Origin: Tiliqua scincoides
Taxonomy: Eukaryota > Chordata > Lepidosauria > Squamata > Scincidae
Direction of reading: 5' to 3'
Length of the DNA: 64,000 bases
NCBI RefSeq assembly: GCF_035046505.1
Contig: NC_089824.1
Coordinates: 117,129,997-117,193,996, forward strand
The position numbers and the translations under genes were made by a program. Below the pieces are notes generated by a model, which saw only the letters and a program-made list of their open reading frames with translations, made no database searches and had not been told where the DNA came from. Below, in pieces: positions 43,874 through 55,277 of this stretch (positions are counted from its first letter, which is position 1; each line of letters starts with the position of its first letter).

Positions 43874-44992
43874 GCCCCTTGAAGGGGAGCCTTTATTGGG
43901 ACCCTCAGGAGCCTTGCTGATATGTACTTGTGGGAAGGGTGAGTTTGAATGTGTAAGTTGATTTATCCACCTACCCCCACCTCTTGGATGGGTGGAAGAG
44001 AGAAGAAAGAAAAATGTACAGACTGGCAGTTTATGGGGCAGTATTTATTTTGAGAAGGCAGGCAGATTAGTTCTGTAAGACACAGAGGCCAGAATGGAAG
44101 TGAAAGGAGAGAACCATCTGAGAGCTGGCACCTTATGGAGTGCAGAGCTGCCAGCTGAAGATGTAGCCTGATGTTGTTTGCAGAAGAAAGCATTCTGCTA
44201 TCTAGCCCCATGCAAATGTCCCATCCAACTTGTAGGCAAAGCAGATACTGCAAAACATCATAAGACTCCAATGACTTCTTCTCCCAAGGAAACCAGAACA
44301 CATCTTACAGCTTAGGAAATTGGGGCATGAACATGTAACAGTGCTGATTGTTCAACTCTTTTAAGGACTAGTATAGTCCTTATATTTTTAGATGTTACTT
44401 GTGTTGGCTGCAAAGGAAAGGTGGGAAAAATGAGTTGAAATAAAATAAAGTGGTTGTTTGAGAGAAGCTGGGAAGTTAGGCTATAGGAGACAATTTATAT
44501 GTGCCCATCCATTGTATGACAGCTAATCGAGCAAGTTTTGGATTAGGGCAGCTAGAGACAGGTATTAGTAATGTGCAGCACATACAGGTTGGGTGAGATT
44601 GGAATAAAAACAGGCAAGAACCAGCAGATGCTCATGGAGACTGCCCTAATGCTGCCAGGGAACACACCTGGCAATAGACAACACCCTAAAGGTGTGGGAA
44701 ATGGGATGTGTATTCCCCTAAGGGTACTTTCTGAGGCCTGGGCTCTTTTGCTAGCGCTGTCACCTGTTTAAGGAAATCTGGGCTAACTAATCATTGAATA
44801 AATAGTTGAGTTTGCATATGGATAAAAGAACTGAAATTTTTTAAAAGAGCTGATCTTATTTTCAGCTGGTGCATATCTGCACCACAGTGGGCAACCCATT
44901 AGATGGAGCATTCCCTCCTCTGTGTGTGAGAGAGGGAGAAGGTGGGAAGGGGAAATTCCTCTTCTGGGATGGCATGTTCTATTAGCATTATA
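43874..44992. other. No feature recognised
   Basis: Intronic sequence; I see no repeat or gene here. Confidence 0.4.
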
Positions 44993-45362
44993 GGCAGGAG
45001 GTCTGGTCTAGAGGGTTGAGCCTTCATTTGCCTGAAGATAATATCTGAAGGTCGCCAGTTCGAGGCCACCGGCACCGTGTGACCTTGAAGCAGCTGACAA
45101 GCTGAGCCGAGCTATTCCATCTGCTCTGAGCGTGGGAGGATGGAGGCCAGAATGTGAAACCAGATCAGAAAGAAACACCTGAATGTTGTTGTTTCTTGAA
45201 AGATAGAAACCTTCTTTCAAATTGTAAAAATCCCTACGGGGATTTAAATTTGCCTGCCTACATCTTCTACTCGTATGTAAACTGCCTTGAATAAAGTCTA
45301 AGGAGAAATCTGAGGACCAAGAAAGGCGGTATAGAAATACCTGTATTATTATTATTATTATT
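44993..45362 (+). mobile_element. tRNA-derived SINE with ATT tail
   Basis: The head carries pol III promoter boxes: A box TGGTCTAGAGGGT and B box AGTTCGAGGCC. The tail reads GTAAACTGCCTTGAATAAAG, AAAGGCGGTATAGAAATACC and an ATT repeat, like L2-type LINE ends. It matches the copy at 49390-49815. Confidence 0.8.
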
Positions 45363-46190
45363 AAAAAGTATTCATGTTAAAAATAATCAACATTCTGAAA
45401 AAAGATGTTGCCTGGTTAATTGGATACACCTTATTAGGTGATTGTAAGCTTGTTAACTGATCAATGTACTAAGCGTGGCAGCCTTATCTTTTTCTGCTGA
45501 AAGGATTATGGATAGGTATCTTCCAGACTCATTTTCCCCCCCAGTTAAAGATCCTTTTGAGGGCCACAGAAGCTTGCTGTGCCTTCTGCAAAGTTTGCAG
45601 ATACTTGCTTGTTCTTCTTTCGTATTTCACTATACTACAGCTTTCTTTAATCCTATAGGTGGGGTAGAATATGTTCAGACATGTAAATAGTCACTTGCCT
45701 GGTTGGCTGTGTGTGGCAAAGAATAGTTCTAGGCAATCTGGCAGGGGAACTTCACAAAAGTTGGCTCTTTATCCTTCTTTCAAATCACAAATAACAAAGA
45801 CATGCGTGGGAGGCAGACTAGTAGCAATGTTGTGAGCTATTCTCTTTTTTGTGAACTTAACTGCAAAGCTTGGGTGTGCTTCTCAATAAGCAAATGAAAA
45901 TGTAAAAATGCATAAATTACTGTTGAAATTAAAATCCACTCATCTATTATTTTTGTACAGGAGGTAAGGAATGAGCCATCTGACTATCTGGTTCTCCAGA
46001 GCTTTCCTGAGACACTCTCTGGCACCCTGTTTGCGAAACTCCTAAAACAAAGTCAAGTATAAGGCACCGATGTATATGGATCATCATTTCTCAGTATGGC
46101 GTGTATTAGTGCTGCAGGAGGTAAGCTAATAATGCTGATTTGGTTATTAACATGGGTGTTTGGATAGACTCGTGCTGTTTGATAAGCTCA
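45363..46190. other. No feature recognised
   Basis: Unremarkable sequence between repeats. Confidence 0.4.
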
Positions 46191-46416
46191 GAGCCCAATC
46201 CTATCCATTCCCCCCTTCCAGTACAGTGGTGCAGAACAGCTACCACTACATCCTGCAAGGGGGCAGTCACAGAGATCTACCAGTAAGGGTACATTCATTC
46301 CCTTATGCGGGGGTAAGCCTCTGCAGTGTGGAAGGGTCTGTTCAGATCTGCGCTAGCAAATTTGCTGGTGCAGGTCTGTGCTGCAGGATCAGGTTCAGGA
46401 AGGGGGCTAGGATTCA
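46191..46416. mobile_element. MITE-like repeat (long-form relative)
   Basis: Starts GAGCCCAATCCTATCC after TCA and continues with GGGGGCAGTCACAGAG. The right end GGGGCTAGGATTCAGC is diverged. A CTG microsatellite (46419-46440) follows. Related blocks lie at 51296-51545 and 52710-52945. Confidence 0.5.
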
Positions 46417-46794
46417 GCAGCTGCTGCTGCTGCTGCTGCAGAACCCACCCCCTTCTAGGACTTGATCTGCCCATCCCCTGTCCCATTCCACTCCTGTGTC
46501 ATTCCTCCGCCGCCCCATTCCAAAGCATAGGCAGTCTAAATTACTCCAAACATTATGAAAACTCACATCACTGCAAAAGCTATTAATATGTGTGTGAAAC
46601 ACATCCTCTGTATAGTTATACTACTTTGTTGAGTTTTATATAGTTTCAGAAGGTTAAAATAAAATTGCATTTAATGATCCAGAACAGTGGTTCTCAAACT
46701 TTTAGCACCAGGATCCACTTTTTAGAATGAGAATCTGTCAGGACCCACCAGAAGTGACATCACCAAGCAGGAAAATTTGTAACAATCCTAATAA

Positions 46795-47168
46795 TATAAT
46801 AATAATTATAAACTTTATTTATAATAAACTTTATTTATATCCCGCCCTTCTCCCTAAAGGGACCCAGGGCGGCTAACAACATGTAAAAAAAACAAATTTT
46901 AAAAAACATTAACACATAGCAGATAAAAACATTTAAAAACACATTCAGGGGCCATAAAAACAGTAGTCAGATTAAAAGTCAGAATAAAAGAGCAAGTCAC
47001 AGAGGAATCAAGCCTGTAAAAAGCTAAACGATGTATAAAAATGTTAAGAAGGCCAGAAATCAGAAGGCTTGTATAAACAACAGTGTTTTCAGGCCTCGCC
47101 AGAAGCTCTCAAGAGAGGGAGCCATTCTCAAATCAAGAGGAAGGGAGTTCCATAATGTTCCAAAAGCC
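46795..47168 (-). mobile_element. LINE 3' end (L2/CR1-like), antisense, nested
   Basis: The minus strand encodes a short LINE C-terminus (ALWNSLPLDLRMAPSLESFR then RGLKTLLFIQA), followed by GCCGCCCTGGGTCCC, AGGGCGGGATATAAATAAAG and an ATT-rich tail. CAATCCTA flanks it on both sides. Confidence 0.75.
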
Positions 47169-47217
47169 AATCCTAGGCTGCAATCCTACCCACACTTACC
47201 TAGGACTAAATCTCATG

Positions 47218-47448
47218 AGAGCCAGGATGGAGTAGTGGTTTGGGAGGTGGATAGACATGGAGGATCCAGGTTCAAATCCCCACTCAACCATGAAGCTTCC
47301 TGGGTGACCTTGGACCAGTCACTTTCTCTCAGCCTCACCTACCTCACAGGGTTGTTGTGAGGACAAAAGGAGGGGAACAGCTGTGTACACTGCTCTGAAC
47401 TCTTTGGAGGTGGGATGGTATAAAAATGTGAAAAATAAGTTAATAAAG
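47218..47448 (+). mobile_element. Sauria SINE
   Basis: The A-box region TGGAGTAGTGGTT and B box GGTTCAAATCCCC form a tRNA-derived head. CATGAAGCTTCCTGGGTGAC, CCTCACCTACCTCACAGGG and TTGTTGTGAGGA match the squamate-specific SINE as I know it. It is inserted in the hAT at 46685-47635. Confidence 0.85.
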
Positions 47449-47643
47449 TGTACTATCATTGGTAAAAGCATATACTGCACATAGTAGCCTATTAAAAGTA
47501 CAGGTCTGTAACATTTCCCCAAATGCAGTCACATACCATGGTAGCATCAGGTCTAATATATTAAAAACAAAATATTGAAATAAATGGGGACCCACCTGAA
47601 ATTGGCTTGTGACCCACCCAGTTTGAGAAACACTGATCTAGAA

Positions 47644-48864
47644 CTTTGCTTTGTTATATAGTCAGTCTGGACTAGACTGAACAGAGTTGGTAAAACTACA
47701 ATAAAACTTATACAAAGATTCAGTATTGAAAAATAGATCCAGTTGAAGAATATGTTCTTACCACTTTGATTGGAGCTGGATGAAGCAAAATGATATTGCT
47801 GGGTCTGCTGGTTGAATACTTTGAAAGGGAAAGGCCTGGGGATCTCTTGCCAGCTTTCCATTGCAAGCTGCATGTAGTTTTCTATGGACTTCAGCTGAAG
47901 TTGGGTTGGACTGTAGTAAGATGTACTCAGTTGACACTTGAGGTAGCTGACAGAACAGAATCATAGACTTAAAGTGGACTAGGAGATGAGGAAGTTAAAC
48001 CTTGCTGCCTTGTTGTCCCAAGAGGCTGCCTAAAGAACACTAAGGTGTCTTTAAATGTGTATGAATATGTCCTTGAAGCATAAAAGGAAAATAACATAGG
48101 GACACCAAAAGGGATGTTTGGTATTGTTTTATGGATCTTGTTTGGTTTCCTTATCTACCCAGTTCTCAGGAAGGTTGCTGTTTTAATCTGAACTTCCAAC
48201 TCCAAGAAGTTAATTTTAGAACATCAGCCTTGAAATCTGACATAGGTATTTGAAAAGCCAGTAGAGCTTTACCTACTCTGTAGCATACATACAACTAATC
48301 TTTTGAGCTGACTGACCCTTTTGGAAGTAATAAAAGTACATGGCTGTATTAGCTACTTTGAAATCAGTGATTCCTGGAACTGAATGAGACAAACTTAAGC
48401 TAAGTGATTGCACCTGTGAGAAGGGGGAGGGACAAAGTCCTTGTGCTTTGAACCAGTTGGTTAGAGAGAATCAATTCCTGAGTAGAGGGGAGAGGCCTCA
48501 AACAGCACAAGAAAGAAGAAGCTACTAAAATATTAAAATGTAATGTATAATCATGCTCAGACTATGATAGTATGGTCTCACATGCTAATTAATAATTTTT
48601 TACGCTCATTATTTGGCACCTCAGTGTAAAAATTCAGTGCATTCCAGCAATGTAAGGAACAAAATGCACATGATGAATTGCTTAAATTGGAGATAGCCAA
48701 CAGATTTTAAGGGGATTAGCTGATATGATGGTGCTGTCACTGCCCATAGTATTTCTTTTGTCACCCTGTCAACTTTGGTAAAACAGGTTTTACAGGGTTG
48801 TGTTTATATGCCATATGCAAGGATAGCTCATTATACCATCTTCAGTGCTCTCAAAAACTATTGT
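47644..48864. other. No feature recognised
   Basis: Intronic sequence without supportable features. Confidence 0.4.
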
Positions 48865-48872
48865 CTCTAGCC

Positions 48873-49266
48873 CAGTGGTTCCCTGTGGGTTGGGACCCAC
48901 CATTGGGTCACAATTCAATTTTTGGTGGGTTGTGAAACTGATAAGGAAAATGCATTGAGCCTATAGAAAGTGAAACCGAGCCACACACACAAACATTTAT
49001 TTGAGAGTGGGTGACCACGCCTCAGCTCTTATCAAAGGCCAGGTGATGGGGAATGTTAGGCCACCATAAATCTCCTGATCCAATGAATATGAAGTTCAAC
49101 AAATGCTCCAGAAGGCAGTCCCCTCCACCATAGTTAAAAGGGTAAAAGTGGAAGATTGAGCAGCTGGTAAAATGAAACTCTTTTTTGTCTCATAAAGCTA
49201 GGTGGGTCCGGATAGAGTGCCATTTTAAAAAGTGGGTCCTGGTGCTTAAATGTTTGGGAACCACTG
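48873..49266. mobile_element. hAT element, exact 8-bp duplication
   Basis: Ends CAGTGGTTCCCTGTGGG and AAATGTTTGGGAACCACTG. CTCTAGCC is repeated exactly (48865-48872, 49267-49274). The interior GGGTTGGGACCCACCATTGG relates it to the TTCTCAAAC family. Confidence 0.9.
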
Positions 49267-49389
49267 CTCTAGCCCGTGTCATATTGCTGCTAAAGGCACA
49301 GAAAACCTTATCAGAAAAATAAGATAGCAAAGCAACTGTGGTGGGATGTTTTGTTAGGAAAACAGGAAAGACTTCTGGCATGAGGTCTG

Positions 49390-49815
49390 GGCAGGAGGTC
49401 TGGTCTAGAGGGTAGAGCCTCCCTTAGCCTGAAGATAAAATCAGAAGGTTGCCAGTTCAAGGACACTGGCAGCTCCCTGAATGGCTGAGAATGGCAAGCC
49501 CTTGAAGCAGCTGACAAGCCCAGCTGAGTGATTCCACCTACTCTTGCAGTGAGCAAGAAGTGTCTTGGCTGCCCTCCATGTGAGAGATTGAGCTGCTTGT
49601 CAGCCTGCGTGGGAGAACTGGAGGCCAGAAGTGAGACCAAACCAGGAAGATCCATTCTGAAATGTTGTTGGTTCTTGAAAGAGAGAACCTCTATGATTGT
49701 AAAAATCCCCTTGAGGGATTTAGAAAAGCCTGCCTATGTAAACTGCCTTGAATAAAGTCAGAGGAGTAATCCGATGACCAGAAAGGCGGTATATAAATAC
49801 CTAGTTATTATTATG
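49390..49815 (+). mobile_element. tRNA-derived SINE with ATT tail
   Basis: A box TGGTCTAGAGGGT and B box AGTTCAAGGAC. The tail is TGTAAACTGCCTTGAATAAA then GAAAGGCGGTATATAAATAC. It is a longer sister of 44993-45362, with a middle section (GTCTTGGCTGCCCTCCATG) missing from that copy. Confidence 0.8.
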
Positions 49816-50119
49816 AGTAGCCCACATCAGTACCACTGGAGGCTCCATGGTTTGCACCAGTCCTACCTTGACTCTAATCTGCAGCACAGACTTGTGAGGA
49901 TCTGGACTTCAAGTAGTTCAGGGGTCAGATAAACATTAAAGGCAAATCCTGTAACCCTGTGTGCAGCTAGATATTACTAAATCGTTCAGTGTTATTTATT
50001 TGAATTACTTCTATCCTGCTTTTCCTTGTTAGAACAAGTTATGCATACTATCTTCCTGAAAAGCATTCTCCTTGGTTGGTAAGCAGTAAGATCACCACCT
50101 TTTTAAAAGCATAAACTAA

Positions 50120-50285
50120 GGGCCCAATTATATCCAACTTTCCAGCACCGGTGCAGCCGCAATGTGGCCCCGAGGTAAGGAAACAAATGTTCCCTTACTT
50201 TGAGGAGGCCTCTGTGACTGCCTCCTCACCACTGTGACTGCTCCTGTTGGCATGGCTGCACCAGCACTGGGAAATTGGATAGGAC
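50120..50285. mobile_element. MITE (long form)
   Basis: Begins GGGCCCAATTATATCCAAC after TAA and contains AACAAATGTTCCCTTACTTT and CTGCACCAGCACTGGG. The right end (GGATAGGACTTC) has decayed. Confidence 0.65.
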
Positions 50286-50423
50286 TTCAGTTGTGCACGC
50301 GTGCATACATAACTTGGTTCTCCTGTGCAAATTAGAGAAAGAAGGCCTGTGTCAGCTTCCTAGTAACTTTAGCCAAGCTTTCTTGTTCCTCGATTCAGCA
50401 ACATCTGACATTTATAACACATC

Positions 50424-50515
50424 TAACAATGCAATCTTATGCAGGTTTACTGAGAAGTAAATCTCACGGTGTTCAATAGAGCTTACTGTCAGCTAAGTAT
50501 GCATAGGATTGCAAA
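50424..50515. mobile_element. Hairpin MITE (short form), diverged
   Basis: GCAATCTTATGCAGGTTTAC at the left and GTATGCATAGGATTGCAAAG at the right, with the degraded core between. Confidence 0.6.
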
Positions 50516-50543
50516 GTAAACTTGCACTATCTGCAGGGATTGA

Positions 50544-50717
50544 GGGCCCTATCCAATTCTCCAGTGGTAGTGCAGCTACACCAATGGGACGTGCACTGCA
50601 TCCTGTGGTGTTGTGGAGGTTTCGGAGGCCTCCTCAAGGTATAGAAATGTTTGTTCCCTTACCTCAGGGCTGCATTGCAGTTGCGCCGGTGCTGGAAAGT
50701 TGAATAGGATTGGACCC
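50544..50717. mobile_element. MITE (long form), TGA duplication
   Basis: Ends GGGCCCTATCCAATTC and GAATAGGATTGGACCC, flanked by TGA at 50541-50543 and 50718-50720. It is 174 bp. Confidence 0.78.
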
Positions 50718-50720
50718 TGA

Positions 50721-51295
50721 ATCTGGATGTCGGTGTTTGCTTTAAAAATACTGACTCCCAGTGGTGGCTTTTTATGCATCATACACAGCATGCCAAAGCT
50801 ATAATTTTAGTAAAGGGCATACAATTAATTAAAAATCAGTGCACATCTGCCCAACCTCAAAATTGTAAAACCTAATTGTAGTTTTATGTTACTGTTCCTA
50901 TTAAATAAATACATGACTGTAATGGCTCTCTTTTGGAGGCAGTGTCTCCTCTTCCACTACATGACATGGGTGTGCAAAAAGGATCTTATGGGCTTTTACT
51001 GTTGGAAGTGTGGCAGCATGTAAGCTGAACAACCCAGCAAGTGTAGAAAGGTTGACCTGCACCAGTAGGGATAGTATATTGCTTGTTTAAAGGCTTGTGG
51101 GTTGCTTTCTCTTACTGTTACAAACTTCTGTTTCACTTCTTTTCTTGTCTTGTTGTGTTCTGCCTTTGTAACAATGACTGCTGTTCTCCTGTTATTCTAG
51201 TAGAGCTCTTGACAAAAGACAGTTTTGTTGTATGTGAGACTGCTTTAATCACTCATTTCTGCTATTACTCCCTACCTGTCCCTAGCATTACTAAC
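50721..51295. other. No feature recognised
   Basis: AT-rich intron sequence. Confidence 0.4.
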
Positions 51296-51545
51296 AGGCC
51301 AATCCTAAACTGCGCTGGAACAGGTTGGCCTGCTAGCCTGTGCTGTATCCAGTGCAGTGTTGGCAGTGGCTGCTGTGTAACTCAGAGTAAGCGGATAAAG
51401 ATCCTCTTATGCCAAGTAATGCCCCAGCCACCTCAATAAGACTACTTGGATCTGCACCAGCTAAATCGCTGATGCAGATCCGAGCAGCCCAGTTTAATGC
51501 CAGGCTGCTGGAAAGGGGGGGGGCTAGATCTGGCCTAGGTGCCAG
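51296..51545. repeat. MITE-like repeat, third sub-family
   Basis: GGCCAATCCTAAACTGCGC at the left, then GGTTGGCCTGCTAGCCTGTG and GATCTGCACCAGCTAAATCG. It is related to 46191-46416 and 52710-52945. Ends uncertain. Confidence 0.4.
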
Positions 51546-51883
51546 AAGCTGGCCTTACCCACCTTTCTGGGCCTGGTCTGTCCACTAACCCGCCCGTCCT
51601 TTTCTAATTCCAATTCTAGTTCAACATTGTGTCTCCAGCAGCAGCTGACAGATGCGTTTCTGGAAGGTCAGAATCAGTGTATGAAGGCCATAACCTTCCT
51701 CTGTTGCCTAGCCCTAGCAGCTGGATTCAGAGGTATTCAGCCTTTAAATGCGGAGGTTCCTTTTAGCTGTCATGCTAAGTGCCTGCCATTAAAGCAGTCC
51801 TTAAGCTGTCCCTGTGTGATGAAGCAATGTATGTAGCACTGTGGTATGAGGTTGCCTGAATTTGTTCTACTTTTAGTCTCTGC

Positions 51884-52265
51884 AAAGTGGGTAGGGGGGC
51901 AGGCAGCGATGCCATCCCCAGGATCGTGTCGCTACGGAGGCTGCAGGGACTGGCATTTACTTACCAGTCTCTGCAGCAGCCTCCTGAGGGTGCAGGGAGC
52001 CATGCACAAATGTTTGCAGGGCTCCCTGAAGCTTAGAAAGTGAAAGCGGAGCAATCGTGCTCCGCCTCCGCAAAACCGGAAATGGAGTGTGATCACTCCA
52101 CTTTCACTTTTTAAGAGAGCCCTCCATGCAGTGCTCCCTGCACCCTTGGAAGGCTGCTGCAGGGACTGGTAAGTAAATGCCTCTCCCCTGCCCCCGCCCC
52201 TTAAGGGGGCAGAGGCCAGGACCCTCAGGCTAGGGCATCGTGACAACCTAGTTTGAGAAACCCTG
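51884..52265. repeat. GC-rich palindromic hAT-type repeat
   Basis: AGAAAGTGAAAGCGGAGC and its near-inverse CTCCACTTTCACTTTTTAAG flank a central hairpin (AGCAATCGTGCTCCG). Outer motifs GCAGGGACTGG occur on both strands. The right end AGTTTGAGAAACCCTG is a hAT terminus. The left end is unclear. Confidence 0.6.
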
Positions 52266-52274
52266 TTATAAGGC

Positions 52275-52475
52275 GTTATAAGGCATTAAAAGTCACTTCC
52301 GGAAACCAGAAGTGGTGTTTTTTGGCCTTTTTGGCCATTCAGAAGCCCTCAAAGGCTGTGGGTGGATGCACAGAGCCTCTGCAGGCTTCAGAAAGCCCTC
52401 TGGAGGTGACTACATTGAGTCAAATCTTTGGATATAAAATCCACAGATAAACAGGCTCCTCCTGTACATTTGATT
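52275..52475. mobile_element. Pogo-like end fragment
   Basis: The minus strand begins CAGGAGGAGCCTGTTTATC then TGTGGATTTTATATCC, resembling the ends of the TA-flanked element family at 13515-15201. The interior has paired AAAGCCCTC motifs. Only one terminus is convincing. Confidence 0.45.
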
Positions 52476-52709
52476 TCTGCGTGTGTCTATTTGATTTCCT
52501 TTCTTCATACTGTTGCACATCAACTACAGCATGTCACAAGAAAATGTACATACACTTAATGCTATAATTCACACTCATACTATAATTCACACATATACTG
52601 CATATGGCGCACACAGAAGCAGTTGCTTGACTCAGTCAGATTGACCGACTGACCAAGTGCTTGAAATGTTCCTTGTTGGCATCTATACACTGCTGACATC
52701 GTTGACAAG

Positions 52710-52945
52710 CAGCCCAATCTTATCTGCCCCCCCCCCACACACCAATGCAATGGGACCAGCATGGGCCATGCTGCATCCTATGGGGGAAGTTGGAAGGCTG
52801 GCAGGGTCCTCAAGGTAAGGCAACATTCAGTCCCTAGCTCCATGGTAAGCCCCAGCCTGTGCAGTGAACCTGCATGAGCTAAATAGCTGGGACACATCTG
52901 AGTGGAGCCTTATTGACAGATTGAGCCCGGGAAGGGGAATAAGTT
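52710..52945. repeat. MITE-like repeat, third sub-family
   Basis: GCCCAATCTTATCTGCC followed by a C-run, CCATGCTGCATCCTATGGG and CTCAAGGTAAGGC. Right end not determined. Confidence 0.4.
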
Positions 52946-53034
52946 CTGGCACACCTCGCTGCCGCTGACTCCCGACCCCCCTTTCTGGTCCCGATCTGGC
53001 CTCCCACCTTGTTCTGCCTCTGTGGGGCAGAAAA

Positions 53035-54132
53035 ATCTGTTGAAGTTGTTGAAGTTGGCAGAAGTTGGGGCAAAAAATCAAAACTTCACATATAGGCTGA
53101 TGGGTTCTGAGCTGTCTGTGACAGATCAGGAGAGGGATCTTGGGGTGGTGGTGGACAAGTCGATGAAAGTGTCGACTCAATGTGCAGCAGCAATGAAGAA
53201 GGCCAATTCTGTGCTTGGGATCATTAGGAAAGGTATTGAGAACAAAACGGCTAATATTATAATGCCGTTGTACAAATCGATGGTAAGGCCACACCTGGAG
53301 TTTTCCATCCAGTTCTGGTCACCACATCTCAAAAAGAGCATAGTGGAAATGGAAAAGGTGCAAAAGAGAGCAACTAAGGGCACAATCCTAACCCCTTATG
53401 TCAGTACTTTCGAGAACTAGCATAGTGATGCCAATGGGATGTGTGCTGCATCCTGCAGTTGGATGTCATTCACGGAGGCCTCCTCAGAGTAAGGGAATGT
53501 TTGTTCCCTTACCTCAGAGCTGCATTGTCCTTAGGTCAGTGCTGGAAAGCACTGACATTAGGGGTTAGCGTTGTGCCCTAAAATGATTACTGGGCTGGGG
53601 CACCTTCCTTATGAGGAAAGGTTACGGCGTTTGGGCCTCTTCAGCCTAGAGAAGAGCCACCTTGGGGGGCACATGATTGAGACATACAAAATTATGCATG
53701 GGAAGGATAGAGTGGATAGAGAGATGCTCTTTACACTCTCACATAACACCAGAACCAGGGGACATACACTAAAATTGAGTGTTGGGAGAGTTAGGACAGA
53801 CAAAAGAAAATATTTCTTTACTCAGCATGTGGCTGGTCTGTGGAACTCCTTGCCACAGGATGTGGTGATGGCATCTGGCCTAGATGCCTTTAAAGGGGAA
53901 TTGGACAAATTTCTGGAGGAAAAATCCATTATGGGTTACAAGCCATGATGTGTATGCGCAACCTCCTGATTTTAGAAATGGGCTATGTCAGAATGCCTGA
54001 TGCAAGGGAGGGCACCAGGATGAGGTCTCTTGTTATCTGGTGTGCTCCCTGGGGCATTTGGTGGGCCCTGTGAGATACAGGAAGCTGGACTAGATGGGCC
54101 TATGGCCTGATCCAGTGGGTCTGTTCTTATGT
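53035..54132 (+). mobile_element. CR1-clade LINE 3' part, split by a MITE
   Basis: Two plus-strand coding blocks carry the C-terminal part of a CR1-type RT: ERDLGVVVDKSMKVSTQ, MPLYKSMVRPHLEFSIQFWS, EKVQKRATK, then MITGLGHLPYEERLRRLGLF, FFTQHVAGLWNSLPQDVV and MGYKP with a stop at 53948. The 3' UTR ends TGGGTCTGTTCTTATG, typical of lizard CR1. The MITE at 53378-53578 separates RATK from MITG. Apart from that insertion, no break shows in this portion. Confidence 0.9.
53378..53578. mobile_element. MITE (long form) inserted in CR1, TAA duplication
   Basis: Ends GGGCACAATCCTAACCCC and GGGGTTAGCGTTGTGCCC. TAA flanks both sides (53375-53377, 53579-53581). The surrounding CR1 reading frame needs only one TAA, so the other is the target duplication. 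It is 201 bp. Confidence 0.93.
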
Positions 54133-55045
54133 GCTGCTCAGCACAGAACACTCCTTCTGCCAGTGTGGGCTGGTGTGGGTCTTTGCACCAGCAACTGTTA
54201 GGCCGTTGCAAAGTGCTTTACAGCTCTTATGTGATGGCGAGCAGTGGTGGAGCAGCTGCTGTGGAGGATTGTGCCATAAGGAATCTGCAGACCAACATGT
54301 GTGCTGGGATGGTTCCACACATCTGTTCAGTTGCTTCCCTTGTTTTAGTGTTGCAGGTTTTCTACAATGAAGTATGTATGAATCAGAGCTCATTAAAGAT
54401 GTGAGCACATTGTTTTGAAACAATGTTTTGTTTGCCCCAGCCAGCAGGAGAGCCAATAGAACTTTTAGCTTCGTTTTCTCTCTTCTTCCTCTGCCTCCTC
54501 ATGTTGCATAGCTTTGGGTCCCTTGCCTTATTGGCTCTGCATATTTAGTCTTAAAACCGTTTCTGATTGTAAAAATGATGAAGAGTCCTGTGGTACCATT
54601 AAGGCAGCCAAGTTAATTGTGAAGTCTTTGGTAAACTAGAACCTCCCAAATCAGCTGTGTTTCCAATTGTATTGGCTTTTAGCATCTTCTTGGCAGATAA
54701 GCCTTCCTCTTAGTAACACCGCTTTTCATTGTCTATCCCTTGCTGGGGCCATTCAGATTTAACTATTCATCGAAGTCTACACAGAGATAATAGAAATTTA
54801 GCTAACCCTCTCCCTTCACCACTCCTCTCTTTGTCCCTTTTGCCTAGAGGAGGGGGTGGAACCCCACATATCTGTTTTGGCACCTGGTGTCTTTCGGAAA
54901 CCCGAGATAATCAACTTCAGAGGCTTAGTGCAGACTTGGAGGGTCTCTAAGTGCCAGAAGATTACTCGACAGTGATTCCTTCTCTGTTTGAAGCCTAGAA
55001 AGCAAGAGTTTAAGTTCACCAGTGTAAACAGGAAAACCTTACATC

Positions 55046-55049
<4 letters not shown>
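54133..55049. other. RGL1 proximal promoter side, nothing specific recognised
   Basis: No repeat or exon is clear. A promoter for the short RGL1 transcript probably lies in the right part, but I see no TATA box or CpG cluster that would mark it. Confidence 0.35.

Positions 55050-55051
<2 letters not shown>

Positions 55052-55081
<30 letters not shown>
55052..55081. repeat. GT microsatellite
   Basis: Fifteen GT units just upstream of or within the RGL1 leader. Its place near the start of a transcript makes length variation potentially relevant to expression, but that is inference. Confidence 0.95.
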
Positions 55082-55082
<1 letters not shown>

Positions 55083-55277
55083 GGGGGAGGAGTCTCTCTG
55101 TCTCCCTCACTGTCTCTGCACACCACTCACAGCTCTTTGTGGTCATGAATTGACTGCCGAGTGCAGCGCAAGGCAGAGTGGTGCTTTCCTGAGTTGGAGA
55201 AGTGCCTGTGAGAGGATTTTTAAAGCCGTTTTCAGGACGCATCATGCCCCTTCGATGTACCGAAGAGAAACCTAAGG
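55082..55277 (+). other. RGL1: RGL1 5' leader with upstream ORFs
   Basis: At least three upstream ATGs precede the coding start. One gives a two-codon ORF (ATGAATTGA near 55145). One runs 55255-55275 (six codons and stop). One runs 55244-55300 and overlaps the first coding exon in another frame. This arrangement is expected to lower translation from the main start. Where the leader begins is not known from sequence. Confidence 0.5.

Larger units (their letters stand above)
46685..47635. mobile_element. hAT element with nested LINE and SINE
   Basis: Outer ends CAGTGGTTCTCAAAC and GTTTGAGAAACACTG. Flanks ATCCAGAA and ATCTAGAA form an 8-bp duplication with one difference. An antisense LINE 3' end (46795-47168) and a Sauria SINE (47218-47448) interrupt the hAT interior, which resumes between and after them. 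Confidence 0.85.

Noticed and set aside
46419-46440. CTG repeat as a coding polyglutamine or leucine tract
   Set aside because: It is a short microsatellite in a MITE-like repeat within an intron, with no exon around it.
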